Origin: Paenibacillus sp. FSL R10-2734
Lineage (GTDB): Bacteria > Bacillota > Bacilli > Paenibacillales > Paenibacillaceae
Length of the DNA: 64,000 bases
Reading direction: 5' to 3'
Assembly (NCBI RefSeq): GCF_037963865.1
Contig: NZ_CP150170.1
Location: 1,798,001-1,862,000, forward strand
The position numbers and the translations under genes are program-made. Of this stretch, positions 57,909-64,000 are shown piece by piece; the stretch's first letter is position 1, and the number at the start of each line of letters is the position of its first letter. The notes under the pieces were generated by a model that worked only from the letters and a program-made list of their open reading frames with translations, did not search any database and was not told where the DNA came from.

Positions 57909-59030
57909 ATGGATAAATTTGTATTATATTTAATCGGTTCTTTTTTTGTAATCGGAGCTATTGATTATATTACCGGAAATCATTTGAAGCTGGGTGGGAA
58001 ATTTGAGGAAGGCATAAAGACCATGGGAGCTTTAGGGCTTGGCATGATAGGAATACTTTCTTTAGCCCCTATATTCACGAATTTTTTATCCGCTGAGATT
58101 GTTCCAATCTTTAGAGTTCTTCATCTAGATCCTTCTATCGTTCCTGCAGCATTTTTAGCTGTAGACATGGGGGGCTATCAAATGGCCAATGAGCTAGCCT
58201 TGACAAAGGAAATGGGGGCATTCTCAGGAATTATCATCGCATCTACATTAGGAGCCACAATTAGCTTTTCAATACCTGTCGCGTTAGGAATGCTTTCTAA
58301 AAAGGATGAAAAGTACTTTTCTAAGGGTGTGTTGGTTGGAATTATCTCTATACCCATAGGATGTCTTGCAGCAGGCTTATGGCAAAAAATAAATATCAAT
58401 ATATTAGTATGGAATCTGGTGCCTATATTTGTTTTTGCCATTATTTTAGGAGTAGGATTATTAAAAGCTCCTCATGTTTTTATGAAAGTTTTTAATGTAT
58501 TTGGAAAGCTTATAATGACTTTGAGTACTGTTGGATTACTTTTACAAGGTATAGATGTGATATTTGGTGTAAGGCTTGTCTCAGGATTAGCACCACTATC
58601 TGAATCTACTGTAATCGTAGCCAAGATCGCATTTGTTTTAGGCGGAGCATATCCTATGCTAGCACTTATCAATCGAATTTTTGAAAAGAGTTTTAAAGAA
58701 ATAGGAAATAAATTTGGCATAAATTCAGTGTCAGTAGCGGGCATTCTAGGTGGTTTGGCTAGTAATCTGTTGATATTCGGAACATTTAAGGAAATGAATC
58801 CTAAAGGAAAAGTGATATGTACTGCCTTTGGAGTAAGTGGAGCATTTGTGTTTGGAGGTCAATTTGGATTTGTGTCAGGAGTAGCCCCAGAAATGTTAGG
58901 CGCGTTCATCATCTCAAAGCTTACAGCCGGAATCATTAGTATAGTACTAGCTGCATGGCTATTTGATCGTGAAAATAAAGAATCTAGTCTTAAGGACGAT
59001 GGAGGCATTAGTAATGAATATCAGGGATAG
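57909..59030 (+). CDS. EutH-family permease (ethanolamine permease-like)
   Basis: The 373-residue protein has about ten to eleven membrane segments. Marks recalled from EutH are DYITGNHLKLGGKFEEGIKT near 17, GLGMIGILSLAP near 42, VDMGGYQMANELA near 84 and FGGQFGFVSGVAPEM near 315. ATG 57909 lies behind GAAAGTG; a GTG 12 bases upstream is also possible. No ethanolamine ammonia-lyase or microcompartment genes are present, so the substrate is doubtful. It overlaps the aminopeptidase gene by 17 bases. Confidence 0.82.
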   Translation: MDKFVLYLIGSFFVIGAIDYITGNHLKLGGKFEEGIKTMGALGLGMIGILSLAPIFTNFLSAEIVPIFRVLHLDPSIVPAAFLAVDMGGYQMANELALTKEMGAFSGIIIASTLGATISFSIPVALGMLSKKDEKYFSKGVLVGIISIPIGCLAAGLWQKININILVWNLVPIFVFAIILGVGLLKAPHVFMKVFNVFGKLIMTLSTVGLLLQGIDVIFGVRLVSGLAPLSESTVIVAKIAFVLGGAYPMLALINRIFEKSFKEIGNKFGINSVSVAGILGGLASNLLIFGTFKEMNPKGKVICTAFGVSGAFVFGGQFGFVSGVAPEMLGAFIISKLTAGIISIVLAAWLFDRENKESSLKDDGGISNEYQG

Positions 59031-60789
59031 GGTCGCACAGTTAAGACAGCTAATGAAAGACAATCAAATGGATGCTTATATCATTCCGAGCTTTGATGCA
59101 CATCAGAGTGAATATGTAGCAGAGCATTGGAAAAGTAGACAATGGATATCAGGCTTTACAGGATCTGCGGGTACTGTAGTTATTACATTAGAGGATGCTG
59201 GGTTATGGACAGATGGAAGATACTATATTCAAGCAGAAAATCAGCTCGAGGGCTCAGGAATTAGATTATTTAGAATGGTCGATCCAGGGGTACCCTTTTA
59301 TTCAGAATGGCTAGCAGACGTTCTTAATGAAGGAAGCGTTGTGGGCTTTGATGGAAGTGTTTTTTCAATGAATATGGTTAAAAGGATGGAAAAAGATCTA
59401 AAAACAAAGGGAATTACATTAAAGATGAATCAAGATTTAATTGATGATCTGTGGGAAGATCGACCGGAGATTCCTAAAGGACCCATTTTTACGCATGACG
59501 TAAAATATGCAGGCAAATCACAACTAGATAAATTAAATGAAGTAAGAAAAGAAATGAAAAATATAGGAGCAAATTATTATATTTTATCTTCCCTTGATGA
59601 TATTGCCTGGCTGTTGAATATAAGAGGAGCCGATGTGCCTAACAATCCACTTGCCATAGCTAATGTAATCGTAGCAGAACATAATTGTTATTTATTTATT
59701 GATTCTTGCAAGGTTTCTCCTTCGGTTAAAGTAGAACTGGAGGCTGAAGGGATTGAGTTAAAGGAGAATCATGAAATACAAGCTTTCTTAGGAAATCTCT
59801 CAAGCGGAGATACTATTATGTTAGATGCGAATAAAACAAATAGCAGATTATATAATGCCATTAACAGTAATACAAAGAAAATTGAAAGTGCTGACATCAC
59901 GACTAATCTAAAAGCTATCAAAAATGAAGTTGAGATACAAAATTTAAGATGGTGTGAAATAAAAGATGGTTTAGCGATGGTGAAATTTATAAAATGGCTA
60001 AAAAGCGCTGTAGACAATGAAGATATTACAGAGATTACTGCAGAAGAAAAATTAGAGGATTTCAGAAAGGCGCAGGAAGGATATGTTGGACCTAGCTTTG
60101 ATACGATAGCAGGTTATAAAGAGCATGCTGCGATGATGCATTATAAAGCCAATAAAGAAACACAATTTACACTGAAGAATGAAAGTCTCTTTTTAATTGA
60201 TTCAGGCGGTCAGTATTATGATGGAACAACAGATATTACACGGACGATTGTTTTAGGAAAACTTACCGATGAACAAAAGAGAGATTATACATTGGTGTTA
60301 AAAGGATTTATTGCATTAAGCGCAGTGAAATATTTATACGGAACAACAGGCTCTAACTTAGATATTTTAGCAAGACAACCTATATGGCAGTATGGTCTAG
60401 ACTATAAATGCGGGACAGGACATGGGGTAGGTTTTTTCTTGAATGTTCATGAAGGACCACAGAGCATAAGGAATAATAATAATGTTATCTTAGAACAAGG
60501 CATGATTATTACGAATGAACCGGGAATATATCTTGAAGGTAAATATGGAATTAGAATTGAAAATATGATGTTAGTAGTTGAAGACGAGAAAACAGAGTTT
60601 GGTCAATTTATGAAGTTTGAAGCCATTACGTATTGCCCAATTGATTTAGCCGGTATCAATATTGATATGTTAACAGAGAGTGAAAAGCAATGGTTAAACA
60701 ATTATCATCAAGAGGTATATACGAAGCTAGCCCCTTATTTAAATGAAGAAGAGTGCGGATGGCTGAGGGAAGAAACTAGGGAAATATAA
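59014..60789 (+). CDS. Xaa-Pro aminopeptidase (M24B, AMPP2-like, three-domain)
   Basis: The start is ATG 59014 behind GATGGAGGCATTAGT; the frame upstream overlaps EutH. The 591-residue cytosolic protein has the three-domain form: N-terminal creatinase-like domains (AYIIPSFDAHQSEYVAEHWK near 20, FTGSAGTVVI near 46) and a catalytic pita-bread domain with metal ligands in DSGGQYYDGTTDITRT (about 400-415), GHGVGFFLNVHEGP (about 468) and NEPGIY with IRIENMM near 510-525. It removes the first residue from peptides with Pro at position 2. Composition is AT-rich like its neighbours. Confidence 0.9.
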   Translation: MNIRDRVAQLRQLMKDNQMDAYIIPSFDAHQSEYVAEHWKSRQWISGFTGSAGTVVITLEDAGLWTDGRYYIQAENQLEGSGIRLFRMVDPGVPFYSEWLADVLNEGSVVGFDGSVFSMNMVKRMEKDLKTKGITLKMNQDLIDDLWEDRPEIPKGPIFTHDVKYAGKSQLDKLNEVRKEMKNIGANYYILSSLDDIAWLLNIRGADVPNNPLAIANVIVAEHNCYLFIDSCKVSPSVKVELEAEGIELKENHEIQAFLGNLSSGDTIMLDANKTNSRLYNAINSNTKKIESADITTNLKAIKNEVEIQNLRWCEIKDGLAMVKFIKWLKSAVDNEDITEITAEEKLEDFRKAQEGYVGPSFDTIAGYKEHAAMMHYKANKETQFTLKNESLFLIDSGGQYYDGTTDITRTIVLGKLTDEQKRDYTLVLKGFIALSAVKYLYGTTGSNLDILARQPIWQYGLDYKCGTGHGVGFFLNVHEGPQSIRNNNNVILEQGMIITNEPGIYLEGKYGIRIENMMLVVEDEKTEFGQFMKFEAITYCPIDLAGINIDMLTESEKQWLNNYHQEVYTKLAPYLNEEECGWLREETREI

Positions 60790-60815
60790 ATAGGTATTGC
60801 CGAATACAAGTAATA

Positions 60816-60848
60816 AAAAAACACTAAGATGATTCTTAGTGTTTTTTC
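60816..60848. terminator. Intrinsic terminator
   Basis: AAAAAACACTAAG pairs with CTTAGTGTTTTTT around ATGATT, marking the end of the AT-rich operon. Confidence 0.92.
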
Positions 60849-60885
60849 GTTATACAAAGGAAAACCTCAATTACTATCAAGATAA

Positions 60886-60975
60886 GGTAATAATGAATTC
60901 GCTTCAAATGATACGGCAATGAGAGCAGAGGCGGTAACGATTCTAATGAAGATGATTGCTCAAAAGAGTAAGTAA
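60886..60975 (+). pseudogene. Remnant of an SLH (S-layer homology) domain
   Basis: The 29-codon frame from 60886, closed upstream by a stop and without a start, ends RAEAVTILMKMIAQKSK at 60975. RAEAxxIL is the ending of S-layer homology domains that bind pyruvylated cell-wall polymers. Only the tip of a domain is left. Confidence 0.5.
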
Positions 60976-60991
60976 AGCTACAGAAGTATAA

Positions 60992-61012
60992 AGGGCATCC
61001 AAGGGATGCCCT
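60992..61012. terminator. Hairpin, possible terminator of the lost SLH gene
   Basis: AGGGCATCC and GGATGCCCT pair with almost no loop, 17 bases behind the SLH remnant. The T-run is poor. Confidence 0.45.
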
Positions 61013-61160
61013 ATTATCTATATTGTCACATGACAAAGTGATGACAACACTCACTATTAGGCAATTTATTTTTTCTCTATTATTGAAGGAATTGAGGCTT
61101 AAAGTGGCAGAGCCCTTTGAGTTTACTTAATAAATGATTCTTTCAAGGGAGAGAGCATGT

Positions 61161-61709
61161 GTGGAACAAACGGTAACGAATCGAGTTACGGGCGAACAAA
61201 TTACGTTTATAGAAACAGCAAAGGATACAAAGGGAGAATATTTATTAATTGAAGTCGCACTACCCCCGTACGGCAAAGGTCCCCCACTACATATCCATGA
61301 CCGCTTTGAAGAAGAATTTGAAGTGATTTCTGGCAAGCTCACCGTAAGATTGGGCAAAACAAACCACATCCTAGAAGCGGGAGAACGTCGTATTGCCCCT
61401 TTTAAAACACCACATACTTTTAAGAATAATCACAACAAGCCTGTCGTATTCCGTGTTCGATTAACACCACCAAGCCAGTTCGAGCAGTCAGTTCGTATTC
61501 ACTACGGGCTAATGGAGGATGGATTAACAGATGCAAAGGGCAATCCAAAATTACTCGCACATACCGCTTTAGTGTTATCGCTACAAAATACACTAATCGC
61601 TGGCATTCCACTCTGGATACAGCGAAGTATCTTTGGTCTAATCGTTAGACGCGCTCATAAAAGGGGAATATACGAAAAACTAGAAAAGTATACAGGGGAG
61701 ACCATATAA
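61161..61709 (+). CDS. Cupin-domain protein
   Basis: GTG 61161 has AAGGGAGAGAGCAT upstream. The 182-residue product has cupin motif 1 near residues 35-55 (GKGPPLHIHDRFEEEFEVIS) with two His and two Glu as metal ligands, and motif 2 near 75 (APFKTPHTFKNN) with the third His. The C-terminal part is more hydrophobic (LQNTLIAGIPLWIQRSIFGL near 137), suggesting membrane contact. The function is unknown; it may be a sugar isomerase-like or sensor cupin. Confidence 0.78.
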   Translation: MEQTVTNRVTGEQITFIETAKDTKGEYLLIEVALPPYGKGPPLHIHDRFEEEFEVISGKLTVRLGKTNHILEAGERRIAPFKTPHTFKNNHNKPVVFRVRLTPPSQFEQSVRIHYGLMEDGLTDAKGNPKLLAHTALVLSLQNTLIAGIPLWIQRSIFGLIVRRAHKRGIYEKLEKYTGETI

Positions 61710-61822
61710 GCTCTATGAGCGAGGGTGCCCATTTTCAATACCTACATCCCATCTGGTAGAATAGGGAAAACCATATTTCTCTATATTCTAGTAACTTGAT
61801 TATACGTTTGGGGAGGTAGACC

Positions 61823-63205
61823 ATGAACAAAGAACTAATTGCACAGCTGTCGCAGTGGCATGAGGATGATGAACACCAGAAGATTGTAGACACTCTGATG
61901 AAGATTTCTCCAGAGGACAGAGATTACGAGGTGGTCAGCAGTCTGGCAAGAGCGTATAACAATCTGGGACGTTATGAAGAAGCCCTTGAGCACTTCGCGA
62001 TGATTGCGGAACAGGGGCAGAATGACTATCTGTGGCATTTTCGAGTGGGATATTCCTACTATTATTTGAATCGATATGAGGAAGCGGTGAGTGTGCTGGG
62101 TATTGCCCATGACCTTGATCCGGATGATGAGAAAACAGTCATGTTTCTGAACTTCAGCCAGCGCAAGCTACGCAAAGAACAACACGCCGCAGCCAGACGG
62201 GCAATCAGAGAGCAGCATAATGATTCGGGGATGGCTACAACTCCTTTTGAAGGGATGGATTTCTCCGACTTTTGGGATGATAGCGATTATGCGCTAAGAG
62301 AATATGTTTCTGCCTCGCCTACGGATGAGCTGATTGCTTCTATAGAAGAAGCACTCGGTTACAAGCTTCCTGCCTCTTATATCAGTCTGATGAAGCAGCA
62401 CAATGGGGGAGTTCCTTATAATACTTGTTTTCCGACGGAGGACGCGACTTCATGGGCGGAGGATCATATTGCGATTACGGGCATTATGGGCATCGGACGT
62501 GAGAAAAGCTATTCACTCTGCGGCGATCTCGGCAGCCCGTTTATGATTGAGGAGTGGGGATATCCTGACATCGGCGTGGTGATTTGTGACTGCCCTTCGG
62601 CAGGTCATGATGTCGTGATGCTGGATTATCGGAACTGCGGGAGGGACGGGGAACCCGAGGTGATTCATGTGGATCAGGAAGACAATTATGAGATTACGTT
62701 CCTGGCCCCAGACTTCGAGACGTTTATACGCGGCCTGGTGAGTGAGGAGGAATATGACACCTCTCAAGAAGATAAAGAGGAAGATCTGCGCAAGGTAGCC
62801 GTAGGCCAATTCTCGCCTTTGCTTGCGAAGCTGTGCAGTCATGTGTCTGAGGTGGATCAGCTTGAGCAAAAGATCCGTAAAGTATGTACCCGAATCGTTG
62901 AAGAGAAGGGGCATTTTTCCTTTCATGCGGATGAGCTTTCTACTCTGATGTATGATGTGCAGTTCTGGCTGTACACAAGCTCTTATCCGAATACGAACCG
63001 TCAGCAATATCTGGATGTATATGAGAAAATGATCGCCTTTGGCGGCGAGTTCGGTCAAGGCGGGTATGCTCCCGGCTGGATCAGCGACTGGATAGATGGG
63101 CGAATACGGGAAGGGCTGATCGTTCAGGAAAACGGGGCGCTTTGCTTCACGGATCAAGCCCGCTCAGAAGTCATTGCACGGCTGGAAGCGGAAGCCGCAG
63201 AGTAG
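61823..63205 (+). CDS. TPR protein with SMI1/KNR4 (SUKH) domain
   Basis: ATG 61823 follows TTTGGGGAGGTAGACC. The 460-residue cytosolic protein has two to three TPR units in residues 30-110 (RAYNNLGRYEEALEHFAMIA, VGYSYYYLNRYEEAVSVLGI) and a SUKH domain in about 165-310 (DELIASIEEALGYKLPASYI then LMKQHNGG, IMGIGREKSYSL and GHDVVMLDYRNCG). SUKH proteins are often immunity proteins against polymorphic toxins. The C-terminal 140 residues are helical and unassigned. No toxin gene is visible within the window, so an orphan immunity or other role is possible. Confidence 0.82.
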   Translation: MNKELIAQLSQWHEDDEHQKIVDTLMKISPEDRDYEVVSSLARAYNNLGRYEEALEHFAMIAEQGQNDYLWHFRVGYSYYYLNRYEEAVSVLGIAHDLDPDDEKTVMFLNFSQRKLRKEQHAAARRAIREQHNDSGMATTPFEGMDFSDFWDDSDYALREYVSASPTDELIASIEEALGYKLPASYISLMKQHNGGVPYNTCFPTEDATSWAEDHIAITGIMGIGREKSYSLCGDLGSPFMIEEWGYPDIGVVICDCPSAGHDVVMLDYRNCGRDGEPEVIHVDQEDNYEITFLAPDFETFIRGLVSEEEYDTSQEDKEEDLRKVAVGQFSPLLAKLCSHVSEVDQLEQKIRKVCTRIVEEKGHFSFHADELSTLMYDVQFWLYTSSYPNTNRQQYLDVYEKMIAFGGEFGQGGYAPGWISDWIDGRIREGLIVQENGALCFTDQARSEVIARLEAEAAE

Positions 63206-63265
63206 GATGTCGCCGCAACGCTAGCCTGTTGAACTATCACGTACGTTGGCTTGAATATTTCAAAG

Positions 63266-63296
63266 AAAGGGCCATCCCACAAAGGATGGCCTTTTA
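63266..63296. terminator. Intrinsic terminator
   Basis: GGCCATCC and GGATGGCC pair around CACAAA, flanked by A- and T-rich sequence, between the SUKH gene and the convergent MFS gene. Confidence 0.8.
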
Positions 63297-63393
63297 ACTT
63301 GCCGTTACAGACAGGTGCTGAATCGTACCATAAGTAACGATAATTTTTTTGGAAATAAAGAGATAAAAGGATAGATCGAAATGTCCTAACATC

Positions 63394-64000
63394 TTAAACC
63401 GCTAATTGATCTGGTTCATTTACAGGATGACGTCCGCTTACCGCTAGCATGATTAAGGAAATAAGGATAAGTATAAAACAGAGCACAAATGAATACCGGT
63501 AACCTACAATACTAGCTAATCCACCGCCAACAAGACTACCAATCAGCCGACCGATCGTGGATGAATTTGAGTAGAGCGTGGATGCATACCCTGGCATGCT
63601 TGGAAGTAGATCCTGGATGTAGCTAATGCCAATCGCTGAAATAACGGCAACAAAAACGGCAAGCAGAATTTGGGCTGCAAGCATTTGCCACATCGTACTT
63701 GAGGTAATGACAACGAGATAATAAGCTGCTCCTAGAACGGCCCCACACATCATCAAGATTCGGTTACTGTACTTTGCACTGAGTAGACCGAGCATAATCA
63801 TAAAAGGAATTTCTAGCGCAGCACAAATACTGCTGACTAGACCGACATCGCTTGTTGTTCCCCCGAGATTGTTGGTAATAAAGAGGGCAGTATTGATGCT
63901 GCTCGTCCAGTGAGCTATATACATGAGGATCAGAATCAGAAAAGGCAGCAGGATATTACGATTCTGACCCAGTCGGAAGGTTTTTACTTTTACTTCAGCA
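63394..64000 (-). CDS. MFS sugar-efflux-like transporter (SET family), partial
   Basis: The reading frame is open through the right edge of the window; the ATG at 63924 is internal because the upstream codons (KVKTFRLGQNRNILLPFLIL) clearly continue a transporter. At least 200 residues with six hydrophobic segments are present, representing the C-terminal half: ALEIPFMIMLGLLSAKYSNR near the loop between segments, ISYIQDLLPSMPGYASTLYS and GRLIGSLVGGGLASIVGYRY. These features match sugar efflux (SetA-like) transporters. Stop at 63394. Confidence 0.8.
   Translation of the reverse strand, partial: AEVKVKTFRLGQNRNILLPFLILILMYIAHWTSSINTALFITNNLGGTTSDVGLVSSICAALEIPFMIMLGLLSAKYSNRILMMCGAVLGAAYYLVVITSSTMWQMLAAQILLAVFVAVISAIGISYIQDLLPSMPGYASTLYSNSSTIGRLIGSLVGGGLASIVGYRYSFVLCFILILISLIMLAVSGRHPVNEPDQLAV

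Overview
The window looks like a chromosomal segment of a spore-forming, low-to-moderate GC Bacillota, most likely Paenibacillus. The evidence is a 74-residue GerE homologue with a TTG start, a YhcN/YlaJ-type spore lipoprotein, CgeB-like spore glycosyltransferases, an LtaS-type lipoteichoic acid synthase, LplB/YtcP-type ABC permeases with a large lipoprotein binding protein, strong AGGAGG ribosome-binding sites and Fur boxes of the TGATAATnATTATCA type. No rRNA, tRNA or CRISPR array was seen.

Layout. 1-5.0 kb: C-terminal half of an amidohydrolase, an LtaS-like synthase, a polytopic WsfD-like membrane protein and an AAA ATPase. 5.1-18.4 kb: a glycan locus with two CgeB-like glycosyltransferases, a GT4 enzyme with a very basic GC-rich tail, nucleotide-sugar enzymes (UDP-GlcNAc 2-epimerase, CapE/FnlA/PseB-like SDR, RmlD-like reductase, a further SDR), two sister GT2 enzymes flanking a methyltransferase, and two more GT4 enzymes. 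Its spacers carry 32-bp and 51-bp tandem repeats. 18.6-23.8 kb: a YhcN-type lipoprotein with a huge Asn/Met/Gly-rich insert, then a nagA-nagB-rpiR operon and a LacI regulator. 24-28.2 kb: efeO-efeB-efeU iron uptake operon behind a clear promoter and Fur box. 28.3-30.5 kb: a small protein, gerE and a SagB-like nitroreductase lying between two near-identical terminator elements. 30.7-39.4 kb: a sugar operon (LacI, BadF-type kinase, GH4 6-phospho-glycosidase, two ABC permeases, binding protein, secreted GHL10-type hydrolase). 40.2-47.6 kb: a Fur-controlled siderophore island (AraC regulator, IrtAB/YbtPQ-like ABC pair, small unknown protein, second AraC whose frame runs on into a binding lipoprotein). 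47.9-49.3 kb: MerR regulator plus two SRPBCC proteins. 49.6-52.4 kb: an ArsR gene whose end is cut by an IS200/IS605-type TnpB-only element, then a quinone-oxidoreductase-like gene. 52.4-57 kb: assorted small genes, a frameshifted secreted protein, a collagen-like protein and remnants. 57.3-60.8 kb: an AT-rich three-gene island (XRE-cupin, EutH-like permease, Xaa-Pro aminopeptidase). 61-64 kb: SLH remnant, cupin, TPR-SUKH protein, and an MFS sugar-efflux gene that runs off the window.

How the genes work together. The glycan locus has both precursor synthesis and transfer, and the CgeB-like members suggest a spore-surface glycan, although this is inference. The nag operon recycles amino sugars. 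The sugar operon looks like ABC import followed by cytosolic phosphorylation and GH4 cleavage instead of PTS uptake. Five Fur-like sites tie efeOBU and the siderophore island into one iron regulon. The most notable items are the AraC/lipoprotein read-through frame with a perfect Fur box inside it, a Fur-like palindrome that doubles as a terminator, a 71-bp leader repeat with competing hairpins, a family of dispersed terminator repeats abutting stop codons, the 51-bp repeat array, and an apparently intact TnpB with its right-end RNA region.
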